Part shown: positions 7,738 through 15,158 of the stretch, piece by piece
Numbering within the stretch: the stretch's first letter is position 1
Layout: each line of letters begins with the position of its first letter
Source: Planctomycetota bacterium
Lineage (GTDB): Bacteria > Planctomycetota > UBA1135 > UBA2386
NCBI GenBank assembly: GCA_020849665.1
Contig: JADLFX010000074.1
Coordinates: forward strand, 1 to 64,000
Reading direction: 5' to 3'
DNA length: 64,000 bases
Translations under genes and position numbers: made by a program
Notes under the pieces: generated by a model
Database searches by the model: none
Seen by the model: only the letters and a program-made list of their open reading frames with translations
What the model was told of the DNA's origin: nothing

Positions 7738-8637
7738 TCACTCCACTTCCTTGACCACCGGATTGCTCAGGCACCCCAGCCGATCGATCCGGCACTCCAT
7801 GAGGTCGCCGTGCTGCACCGGGCCGACGCCCTCGGGCGTGCCCATGGCGATCAGGTCGCCGGGCCGCAGGGTGGTGTGGCGCGAGAGATAGGCGAGTGCG
7901 TCCGCGACCTTCACCACCATCAGGCTGGTGCGGCTGTGCTGGCGGCGTACGCCGTTGACGCGCAGCTCCAGCTCCAGGTCCCCGACCTCGGGCAGGAGGT
8001 CGCGGGGCACGACCCAGGGGCCGAGCGGACAGAACGTGTCGAACGACTTGCTGCGCAGCCAGGGCTTCTTGGCGTCACGGTCGGTGCCCTGCATCTTCCG
8101 CGCGGTCACGTCGTTGAGGATCGTGTAGCCGGCCACCAGCTCGAGTGCGTGCTCGGGCCGCACGTACTTGCGGCCGCGGCGGTCGGGATCGGGGAAGCCG
8201 AGCACCACGCCGAGCTCGATCTCGTGGTCCACGCGCGTGTCGAGCCAGTGCGGGATCCGCACGGGCGCGCCGTGTGCGACCAGGGTGTCCGCCACCTTGG
8301 CGAAGAACATCGGCTCCTCGGGGACCTGGGCGCCGAACTCGGCCGCGTGCGCCGCGAAGTTCTTGCCCAGGCAGAGGATCTTGCTGGGTCGTGCCACGGG
8401 CGGGTCGAACACCGCCGGCAGGTCGAGCGGCGGGCACTTGCGCAGCGCGGCCTGCACGGCCTCGGCGTCGAGGCCGCCCATGGCCAGCAGGGACGCTTCG
8501 TCCTGCGGCCCGAGGTCGGCGCACACCGCCTCCTCCGTGCGCGGGTCGATCACGGCCAGGCGCCGCTCGCCGTGGCGGCGATAGGCGAACCAGGCCGGGG
8601 CGGCCGGCAGGGCCCCCCCGTTGCCTTCGCCGCTCAT
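7738..8637 (-). CDS. Fumarylacetoacetate hydrolase (FAH) family protein
   Basis: 299-aa member of the FAH superfamily (hydrolases, isomerases and decarboxylases acting on beta-dicarbonyl compounds). The core begins at about residue 85 with KILCLGKNFAAHAAEFG, then EEPMFFAKVADTLVAHGAPV, DHEIELGVVLG with the metal-binding Glu pair, YTILNDVTARKMQ, KSFDTFCPLGPW and the C-terminal GDLIAMGTPEGVG. Metal ligands D/E-x-E and the substrate-loop Lys are all present, so it looks active. The reaction cannot be assigned, because FAHD1-like pyruvate hydrolase, HpcE-like and other activities share this pattern. ATG at 8637 overlaps the stop of the upstream secreted barrel gene (ATGA), indicating translational coupling. 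Confidence 0.88.
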   Translation of the reverse strand: MSGEGNGGALPAAPAWFAYRRHGERRLAVIDPRTEEAVCADLGPQDEASLLAMGGLDAEAVQAALRKCPPLDLPAVFDPPVARPSKILCLGKNFAAHAAEFGAQVPEEPMFFAKVADTLVAHGAPVRIPHWLDTRVDHEIELGVVLGFPDPDRRGRKYVRPEHALELVAGYTILNDVTARKMQGTDRDAKKPWLRSKSFDTFCPLGPWVVPRDLLPEVGDLELELRVNGVRRQHSRTSLMVVKVADALAYLSRHTTLRPGDLIAMGTPEGVGPVQHGDLMECRIDRLGCLSNPVVKEVE

Positions 8638-10403
8638 TGCGCCAGCGCCAGGAGCATGTAGGTCGTGGGGATCACCGGGATGCCCTCCCACCAGCGGTCG
8701 TTCTTGTCGTTCACGAACGAGCCGTCCGGCCGCTGCACCTGCGCCGCCTTGGCGCGCAGCTCGGCGCGCCAGTCGATCGATTCGGTCTTGCCGCCGCGCT
8801 CGACCTGCAGGCGCTCGATCCCGGTGATGCCGAGCGCCTGTGCCATCACCATGTACATGTAGTAGAGGCCCTGGTGCCGCGTCTTGGTGGGCAGCTTCGG
8901 GTCGGCGCCGGGATTCTCGTCGAGGTTCCAGTTCCGGCCGATCCAACGCACCGCGGCCTGCACCCGCACGTCGCTCGCCGGCACGCCGGCCAGGGTGTAG
9001 CACTTGAGCAACGCGTAGGTCATCGACCCGTAGCTCCGCGGGATCCGCGTGCCGTCGGGCAGGACCTCGTAGCCCATGGGCGAGTTGCCGGGGTAATAGG
9101 CGCTGCCGCCGTCGTCACCGGGCGCGGTCTCCATCCACGTGCCGTCGTCCTCGTTGCGGCTCCGGGCCTTGAAGTCGTTCACCTCGCGCAGGTTCTGGGT
9201 GCGGGTCAGGAACACCAGGGCCTTCTGGAAGGCCTCGTGCTGCGGATCGAGGCCGGTGCTGCGCATGGCCTCGAGTGCGAACTGCAGGTTGCTGAGATCG
9301 CCGCGCTCGTCGCCGCCGTAGCCGATCGAACCGTAGTCGCGATCGCCGCGGGCGTAGCCGCGTTCCTCGACGTTCTGCAGGGAGAGGATCAGGCGCTGGG
9401 CCTTCTGCAGGGCCGGCTGGAACTTCTCGTCGCGCGCCATGGCCAGGGCCTGGATCCCGGCACAGGTCACGTAGTTGATGTTCTCGTCGCCGAACGAGCC
9501 CAGATCCGTCTGCGAGGCGAGCAGCCACGCGAGCCCCTTCTCGATCCAGGCCTGCTCGTCCTTGGTCCGCAGGTCCTTGGGCTTGGTCTGCAGGGCCGCG
9601 AGGCCCATGGCCGTGAGGCCCAGGTCGCGGAACTCGCCCTGCGGCGTCTTGACGAAGAACACGCCGTCCTTCTGCTGGCCGAGCAGGAAGCGGAACGCCC
9701 GTTCCTGGACCTCGCCCCAGGTCGCCTGCGGTTTCTTGCGTTCGTTGGCCACCACGTCGCGCGGCGCGTTCGGGGCGCCGCGCAGCGCCGCCTGCCAGGC
9801 CACCAGGGCGACCAGGGCGTCCACCGCGGCGGCGGATCCCATGGGTCTGCCCTCGGCGTCCAGCACTCGGCCGTCGCGCACGCTCTGCGCGAGTCCCTTG
9901 GCGCGTGCCTCGGCCTCCGGACGGCGGCCGGCATCCCCGAGGCTGGCCCGCACCTCCGCCACCGCGGCGGTGAACGGCAACTCGCCCTTCTCCCCTTGCC
10001 GCTCGAGCCAGGCCTTGGCCGCGGTCACGTCGGCGCGGTAGCCCTCGGCGTCCATGACGCTCAGGGCCTCAGCGGCCCAGCGCGTCGCGGCGAGGGCGTC
10101 CTTGCCGGTGCCGAAGCTGCCGTCGCCCTGGCGGTTCTGGAACAGGAAGTTCAGTGCCGGCCGGGTCACCGGGCCGTCGTGGGCGCCATAGAAGCGGTGG
10201 CTGTGGCCCATCGCCGCGAGCACCTTGGCGGTGCTGGCCACCGTGCCGTCGCCGTACGCGCCGGTCTTGGCCTGCTCGCGGCGCAGCACGTGGATCAGAC
10301 CGTCGATCTGGTCCTTGAACGGCGTTCCCTGCGCGGCGAGGGGAGCGGCACCCAGGCCGGTGGTCAGGAGGGCGGTCAGGAGGCGCAGGAGGTGGCTCTT
10401 CAT
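8634..10403 (-). CDS. Secreted alpha/alpha-barrel protein (prenyltransferase/squalene-cyclase repeat-like)
   Basis: 589-aa exported protein with a signal peptide MKSHLLRLLTALLTTGLG ending PLAAQG, so cleavage would leave Gln first. The rest shows repeated helical units with QxxDGxF/G-type turns: QNRQGDGSFGTG, GQQKDGVFFV, LASQTDLGSFGDEN, QRPDGSFVND. These match prenyltransferase/squalene-oxidase-like repeats of an alpha6/alpha6 barrel. No terpene-cyclase DxDD motif was seen, so cyclase activity is unlikely. Planctomycetes commonly encode such extracytoplasmic barrels with unknown roles. ATG 10403 is chosen because the signal peptide follows; the ORF track's extra 79 residues precede it. It is coupled to the FAH gene by ATGA, an odd pairing of exported and cytosolic products. 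Confidence 0.75.
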   Translation of the reverse strand: MKSHLLRLLTALLTTGLGAAPLAAQGTPFKDQIDGLIHVLRREQAKTGAYGDGTVASTAKVLAAMGHSHRFYGAHDGPVTRPALNFLFQNRQGDGSFGTGKDALAATRWAAEALSVMDAEGYRADVTAAKAWLERQGEKGELPFTAAVAEVRASLGDAGRRPEAEARAKGLAQSVRDGRVLDAEGRPMGSAAAVDALVALVAWQAALRGAPNAPRDVVANERKKPQATWGEVQERAFRFLLGQQKDGVFFVKTPQGEFRDLGLTAMGLAALQTKPKDLRTKDEQAWIEKGLAWLLASQTDLGSFGDENINYVTCAGIQALAMARDEKFQPALQKAQRLILSLQNVEERGYARGDRDYGSIGYGGDERGDLSNLQFALEAMRSTGLDPQHEAFQKALVFLTRTQNLREVNDFKARSRNEDDGTWMETAPGDDGGSAYYPGNSPMGYEVLPDGTRIPRSYGSMTYALLKCYTLAGVPASDVRVQAAVRWIGRNWNLDENPGADPKLPTKTRHQGLYYMYMVMAQALGITGIERLQVERGGKTESIDWRAELRAKAAQVQRPDGSFVNDKNDRWWEGIPVIPTTYMLLALAQ

Positions 10404-10432
10404 GTGCGGTGGACCGGGCCCGCGGAGGCGGA

Positions 10433-10444
10433 GAACCCGGGTTC
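10433..10444. promoter_or_regulatory. 12-bp perfect palindrome in divergent spacer
   Basis: GAACCCGGGTTC is a perfect 12-bp palindrome 30 bp upstream of the secreted-barrel gene start. It lies in the 251-bp spacer between two divergent genes for exported proteins. Position and symmetry suit a dimeric regulator's operator; there is no other support. Confidence 0.3.
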
Positions 10445-10503
10445 GGATGAGTTCGTACGCGCGTGGACCCGGCCGGGCAATCCTCGGTGCGTTTGGGGCG
10501 CCT

Positions 10504-10521
10504 CGCGGACGGGGGTCCGCG
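10504..10521. promoter_or_regulatory. GC-rich hairpin in divergent spacer
   Basis: CGCGGAC (10504-10510) pairs perfectly with GTCCGCG (10515-10521) across a GGGG loop. It lies mid-way in the spacer between the secreted-barrel and gluzincin genes. It could be part of either leader. Nothing else in the 251-bp spacer was recognised. Confidence 0.25.
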
Positions 10522-10654
10522 GGCGCGCGGGCCAACGGATGCGCGGTGCGGCGGTTCACCGTGCGGCGCCGCCGGGTCGGGGGAGGCATGGCGGACCGGC
10601 GCGCGGCACAATGCCTCCGCGTTCCCGGAGAGCCGCCCAAGCCTGGAGTCCCCG

Positions 10655-12871
10655 ATGCCCCTTGCCGTCCACGCCCTCGTGTCCGTGCTCGTGGTCCTGC
10701 CGCAGTCCGCCCCGGGGAAGGACCCGGACGAGGCCGGGTTCAAGGCCGGGTTCGCCCAGGTGCGCGGCTTGCGGGACAAGGGCGACTGGCGTGCGGCACG
10801 CAAGCTCCTCGATCAGCTCCTCGCCGCGCACTCCGGTGCCGGCTACGTGCGCGTGCGTCGGGGCGAGATCGAGGACGTGGTGCGCGGGCTCGCGTTCCAG
10901 CAGCAGGTCGGCACGCCGGACGTGCGCCGCCTGATCCAGGGCGAGATCGCCAGCCACGACCCCGGCAGCGGGCAGATCCGGCTGCGCTATGTGCCGGGAC
11001 GGCTGGACGACTTCGTGCAGCCACAGGGTGGGCGCGCGGAGGACCAGCCCGAGTTCCGCCATCCGATCACCTTCAAGGGCGTGCACAGCATCGAGGTCAA
11101 GGGGGACAGTCATCCGGGCGTGCCGTACGGGGAGAGCTACTACCAGCCGTACCTCTTCGTGTGTGCCCGGGACGCCGGTTCGTATGCGCTGCTCATCGAG
11201 CTGCCGGCCGAGCGTGGCGGAAGTGCCAAGGACTTCCTGCTGATGAAGCTGGTCTTCACCGGTCCCTCCGGCCGGGAGACCGTCGCCGAAGCCACGTTCC
11301 GCGACGTGCGCTACGGCCAGCGCTACGCGTGGAAGCTCACGGCCACCGCCAGCGAGATCCGCGCCACGCTCAATGGCAAGCTGGTGGTCCGCGCGGCGCG
11401 CAAGGACAAGGGGTTCGGCAGCGTCGGGTTCTCGTTCCCCAAGGGGTGGTCCGAGGTGCTGATCGAAGGGCTCAGCGAGCCCTCCTGGCTGCAGGGCCGG
11501 ATCGACGCGGACCTGCACAAGGCCCGCGAAGGATTCGACCAGCGCTTCGACCCGCGCAAGGTGCTCCCCGAGTGGCTCTACGAGCCGGTGGCGGACGCGG
11601 GCTCCGCCGCGGCGGCTGGCAGGAAGGACGACACCGAGACCGTGCCCGGCGGTCCGGACGGGCTCGACCACGGCAGCGCGCGGGCCGTGGCCGAGGTGTA
11701 CGCGTTGCTGGACGCGGACCAGGCGGACGCTGCCGTGGCGGCGTTGGACAAGGCCAAGACGCTCCCGCCGGCCACCGCGGCGTGGGTGCGCGCGCACGTC
11801 GAGCACCATCGCGGGCGCACCAAGGAGGCCCTGGCGTCGGCGCGCGAAGTCGTCGCCAAGGCGCCCGACTTCCTGCGCGGCCACCTGCTGGTGGCCTCGA
11901 TCCTGTTCGAGCTGCGCCTGCGCGACGAGGCACCGAAGGCCTACGACGCGATCCTCGCGCGCTGGCCCGAGAGCGCGCTGGCGCACGGCGAGGCGGCGAT
12001 GGCGATGTTTCACCTCGGCATGGCCGCGAAGGCGGAGGCCATCGTCGCCGCGGCGCGCGCGGCCGGGCTCGGCTCGCAGCTGCTCGACCAGGCCGCCGAG
12101 GCACTGCGCAAGGCCGTGCAGGGTCCGCGCTGGGCGCGCTTCTTCACCGAGAAGTCCCCCAGCTACCAGGTGATCTCCGACATCGACCAGCAGACCTGCG
12201 TCGACGCGGGGCGCGAACTGGAGAACGCCCTGCGCCTGTACAGCTTCGACCTCGAGCGCCTGCCGCCGAACAGCGAGCGCTTCCGCGTCTACCTGTTCTC
12301 CGGCGAGCAGGGCTACAAGGCGTACCTGGACGGCGTGATCGGCAAGGTGCCGATCCACACCGCCGGCCTCTACAGCCCCGCGCTCAAGCAGCTGCTGATC
12401 TGGAACCTGCCGCGCCGCGAGGACATGTTGCGCACGGTGCGGCACGAGGGCTTCCACCAGTACCTCGACCGGCTCATGGCCGATGCCCCGCGCTGGTTCA
12501 ACGAGGGCATGGCCGAGTACTACGAGAACGGGCGGATGGTGGGGGGCACGTGGCGCTTCGACGGGCCCAACCCCAACCACCAGCGGGTCCTCGCCATGGA
12601 TCCGGACTTCGACCTCGCCAAGCTGGTGTTCGAGGACGACTGGGCCTTCCTGCGCCACGCGCAGTTCCGCTATCCGCAGAGCTGGGCGTTCGTGCACTAC
12701 CTGCGCCTGGGCCCGCCCGCCAAGGAGAAGGTCTTCGAGCGCCTGTGGAAGGAGCTGCGGGCCAACCCGATCGCCGAGGACGCGCTGCGCAAGGTGTTCC
12801 CGCCCGAGGTCCTGGCGCGGTTGCAGAAGGACTTCCCCCGCTACGTGCGGGAGCTGATCGACAAGCGCTGA
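10655..12871 (+). CDS. Secreted gluzincin metalloprotease-like protein (DUF1570-like)
   Basis: 738-aa exported protein. A hydrophobic N-terminus (MPLAVHALVSVLVVLPQSA) serves as signal sequence, although the n-region lacks basic residues. About residues 100-285 form a beta-rich, concanavalin-like segment ending GFSFPKGWSEVLIEGLSEP. About 340-480 carry TPR-like helices (RTKEALASAREVVAKAPDF). The C-terminal ~220 residues contain zinc-peptidase motifs: RHEGFHQYL (HExxH near 597-601) and 20 residues later RWFNEGMAEYYE with the third ligand Glu. This HExxH...NEGxAEY arrangement is that of DUF1570/peptidase-MA-like proteins frequent in Planctomycetes. Substrate unknown. ATG 10655 is the first start before the hydrophobic segment. 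A related-looking enzyme lies at 26748-28427. Confidence 0.8.
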   Translation: MPLAVHALVSVLVVLPQSAPGKDPDEAGFKAGFAQVRGLRDKGDWRAARKLLDQLLAAHSGAGYVRVRRGEIEDVVRGLAFQQQVGTPDVRRLIQGEIASHDPGSGQIRLRYVPGRLDDFVQPQGGRAEDQPEFRHPITFKGVHSIEVKGDSHPGVPYGESYYQPYLFVCARDAGSYALLIELPAERGGSAKDFLLMKLVFTGPSGRETVAEATFRDVRYGQRYAWKLTATASEIRATLNGKLVVRAARKDKGFGSVGFSFPKGWSEVLIEGLSEPSWLQGRIDADLHKAREGFDQRFDPRKVLPEWLYEPVADAGSAAAAGRKDDTETVPGGPDGLDHGSARAVAEVYALLDADQADAAVAALDKAKTLPPATAAWVRAHVEHHRGRTKEALASAREVVAKAPDFLRGHLLVASILFELRLRDEAPKAYDAILARWPESALAHGEAAMAMFHLGMAAKAEAIVAAARAAGLGSQLLDQAAEALRKAVQGPRWARFFTEKSPSYQVISDIDQQTCVDAGRELENALRLYSFDLERLPPNSERFRVYLFSGEQGYKAYLDGVIGKVPIHTAGLYSPALKQLLIWNLPRREDMLRTVRHEGFHQYLDRLMADAPRWFNEGMAEYYENGRMVGGTWRFDGPNPNHQRVLAMDPDFDLAKLVFEDDWAFLRHAQFRYPQSWAFVHYLRLGPPAKEKVFERLWKELRANPIAEDALRKVFPPEVLARLQKDFPRYVRELIDKR

Positions 12872-12913
12872 GCGGAGCTCGCGGAGCGGTCCGGCCGTCT
12901 GCACCCGCGCCTC

Positions 12914-12931
12914 CCCCGCACCGTGGCGGGG
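12914..12931. terminator. Hairpin after the gluzincin gene
   Basis: CCCCGC (12914-12919) pairs with GCGGGG (12926-12931) across a 6-nt loop, 43 bp downstream of the stop. There is no T-run. The 136-bp gap to dapC contains nothing else recognisable. Confidence 0.3.
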
Positions 12932-13007
12932 CCGATGCGGCCGGGCTGGGCGTCGGGCCGCGCGCGCTTCCCTTGCAGCCGTGCGCGGCGGCGGGGATCC
13001 TGCGCGC

Positions 13008-14141
13008 ATGAACCAGCGGCTGCGCAGCCTGCAGACCTATCCGATGGTGAAGCTCGATCAGCGCAAGGCCGAGCTCCAGGCGCGCGGCATCGAGGTCCAC
13101 GACTTCGGCACCGGCGATCCGCGCGAGCCCACGCCCGCGGCGATCCGCGAGGCGTTCCGCGCCGCCGCCCCCGCGGTCTCGCAGTACCCGCCGGTGGCGG
13201 GTCGCGCGCCGATGCGCAAGGCGGCCGCCGGCTACGTGCAGCGCCGCTTCGGAGTCACGCTCGATCCCGATCTCGAGATCCTGCCGACCCAGGGCGCGAA
13301 GGAGGCGATCTTCCACCTGCCGATGGTGCTGGTGGAGATCCCGAGCGAGAAGGACCTCGTGGTCTACGGCGTGCCGGCCTACCCGGTGTTCGAGATCGGC
13401 GCGCTCTTCGCCGAGGCGTGGACCTACGAGGTGCCGCTGCACGCCGGCAACCGCTACCTGATGGACCCCGACGACCTGCCGCGGGACGCGCTGCGCCGGG
13501 CCCGGGTGGTGTTCCTCAACTACCCCCACAACCCCACCGGCCAGTGCCTGCCCGCGGAGCTGTTCCGCAAGTGGGTGCGCGCCCGCGACGAGTGGGGCTT
13601 CGTCCTGGTCTCGGACGAGTGCTACGTCGACCTCTGGTACGACCAACCGCCGCATTCGCTGCTCGAGTTCGGGCGCGAGGGCTGCCTCGTCGTGCACTCG
13701 CTGTCCAAGCGTTCGGGCATGACCGGGTATCGCTCCGGGTTCGTCGCCGGGGACGCCGGACTCCTGGCCACGTACCGGCGCTTCCGTGCCGGGATGGGCG
13801 TGGCGCCCACGGACATGGTCCAGGCGGCCGCCGAGGTGGCGTGGGCGGACTCCGGGCACGTGGAGGAACGCCGCAAGATCTTCGCGGCGAAGCGGGCGGT
13901 CCTCGTGGAGCACTTCGGACGTATCGGTCTCGAGGTGTTCCCCGGCACGGCCACGCTCTTCCTGTGGGTGCGCGTGCCGGCGGGAACTACCGACCAGGAG
14001 TATGCCGAACGCCTGCTGGAACGCGGCATCCTGGTCTCGCCAGGTTCGTTCTTCGGCAAGGGCCAGGAGGCATGGTTCCGGCTGGCACTGGTGCCGAGCC
14101 TGGAGGAGTGCCGGGCGGCCTGCGCGAAGTGGCCGACGTGA
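13008..14141 (+). CDS. dapC: Class I/II PLP aminotransferase, probable N-succinyldiaminopimelate aminotransferase
   Basis: 377-aa fold-type I aminotransferase. Motifs: DFGTGDPREPTP near the N-terminus, PTQGAKEAIF, the cofactor-binding NYPHNPTGQC, SDECYVDLWYD, and the Schiff-base Lys in SLSKRSGMTGYRSGF (about residue 234); a conserved Arg is in WFRLALVPS. The immediately downstream gene is dapD and dapE is 3.2 kb further on, which supports the DapC role: converting N-succinyl-2-amino-6-ketopimelate to N-succinyl-LL-DAP. Sequence alone would also fit other AspC-like enzymes. ATG 13008 follows a purine-rich GGCGGGGAT stretch; the track's start is 27 nt further upstream. Separated from dapD by 7 bp. 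Confidence 0.88.
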   Translation: MNQRLRSLQTYPMVKLDQRKAELQARGIEVHDFGTGDPREPTPAAIREAFRAAAPAVSQYPPVAGRAPMRKAAAGYVQRRFGVTLDPDLEILPTQGAKEAIFHLPMVLVEIPSEKDLVVYGVPAYPVFEIGALFAEAWTYEVPLHAGNRYLMDPDDLPRDALRRARVVFLNYPHNPTGQCLPAELFRKWVRARDEWGFVLVSDECYVDLWYDQPPHSLLEFGREGCLVVHSLSKRSGMTGYRSGFVAGDAGLLATYRRFRAGMGVAPTDMVQAAAEVAWADSGHVEERRKIFAAKRAVLVEHFGRIGLEVFPGTATLFLWVRVPAGTTDQEYAERLLERGILVSPGSFFGKGQEAWFRLALVPSLEECRAACAKWPT

Positions 14142-14148
14142 GACGGGC

Positions 14149-14973
14149 ATGAATGCAGACGCAGAGCTCCGGGCGCGGATCGAGGCGGCGTTCGCCGACC
14201 GCGCCCTCCTGCAGCAGCCGCCGTACAAGTCCGCAGTGTTGCGTGCCGTCGACCTGCTCGACGCGGGCACACTGCGGGTCGCCGAGCCGGGCGATGGCGC
14301 ATGGACGGTGCACGCGTGGCTGCAGCAGGCCGTGACCCTCTACTTCGCCGTGGCCGGGATGCGCGTGATCGACGCCGAACCGTTCCACTTCCACGACAAG
14401 GTGCCGCTCAAGAACGGCTTCGACCGCGCCCAGGTGCGCGTGGTGCCGGGCGGGATCGTGCGCCATGGAGCGCACCTGGAGCCCGGCGTGGTGGTCATGC
14501 CGGCCTTCGTGAACATCGGCGCCCGGGTCGGGGCGCGGACCATGGTGGACACCTGGGCCACGGTCGGCTCGTGCGCCCAGATCGGCGCCGACGTGCACCT
14601 GAGCGGCGGCGTGGGCATCGGCGGGGTGCTGGAGCCGCCGGGGGCGCGTCCCGTGATCGTGGAGGACGGCGCGTTCGTGGGCTCGCGCTGCATCGTGGTG
14701 GAGGGCGTGGAGGTCGGCGCGCGCGCCGTACTCGGCGCCAACGTGGTCCTGACCGCCAGCACGCCGATCGTGGACGTGACCGGGTCCGAGCCGGTGGTGC
14801 ACAAGGGGCGCGTGCCGGCGAATGCCGTGGTGATCCCCGGCACCCTCCCCAAGCGCTTCCCGGCGGGGGAGTTCGCCACGCCCTGCGCCCTGGTGATCGG
14901 CGCGCGCAAGGCCAGCACGGACCTGAAGACCAGCCTCAACGCCACGCTGCGGGAGTTCGCGCTGCCGGTCTGA
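14149..14973 (+). CDS. dapD: 2,3,4,5-tetrahydropyridine-2,6-dicarboxylate N-succinyltransferase
   Basis: 274 aa, standard DapD length. Succinylates tetrahydrodipicolinate in the lysine/meso-DAP pathway. The N-terminal helical domain contains AWTVHAWLQQAVTLYFA. The left-handed beta-helix shows hexapeptide repeats (VVVMPAFVNIGARVGARTMVDTWATVGS), GGVGIGGVLEPP and IVEDGAFVGSRCIVVEGVEVG. The C-terminal segment has VPANAVVIPGTLPKRF and LKTSLNATLREF. ATG 14149 is 7 bp after dapC, so the two are co-transcribed. Together with dapC and dapE in the same direction it shows the succinylase branch. Secure. Confidence 0.96.
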   Translation: MNADAELRARIEAAFADRALLQQPPYKSAVLRAVDLLDAGTLRVAEPGDGAWTVHAWLQQAVTLYFAVAGMRVIDAEPFHFHDKVPLKNGFDRAQVRVVPGGIVRHGAHLEPGVVVMPAFVNIGARVGARTMVDTWATVGSCAQIGADVHLSGGVGIGGVLEPPGARPVIVEDGAFVGSRCIVVEGVEVGARAVLGANVVLTASTPIVDVTGSEPVVHKGRVPANAVVIPGTLPKRFPAGEFATPCALVIGARKASTDLKTSLNATLREFALPV

Positions 14974-15158
14974 CCGGCCAGGACGGGGCACGCCCTGCCT
15001 CTTGTCGTTTCGAGTTCGTGACGCGCTGCCCATGCCGCTGCGCCCACGGGTCCCACCGGCGGGGATCGTTGCCCGAATCCCGCAGGTTGCGCGCTCGGGC
15101 ACGCCCGTTGCTGCGCTCGGAGCTTCCGCCCCCCCGGACTCCTGGCAGCCGAACGTTC

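Noticed and set aside
10556-13009. 817-aa minus-strand ORF opposite the gluzincin gene
   Set aside because: Antisense shadow; the plus strand has HExxH/NEGMAEY motifs, a signal sequence and family resemblance.
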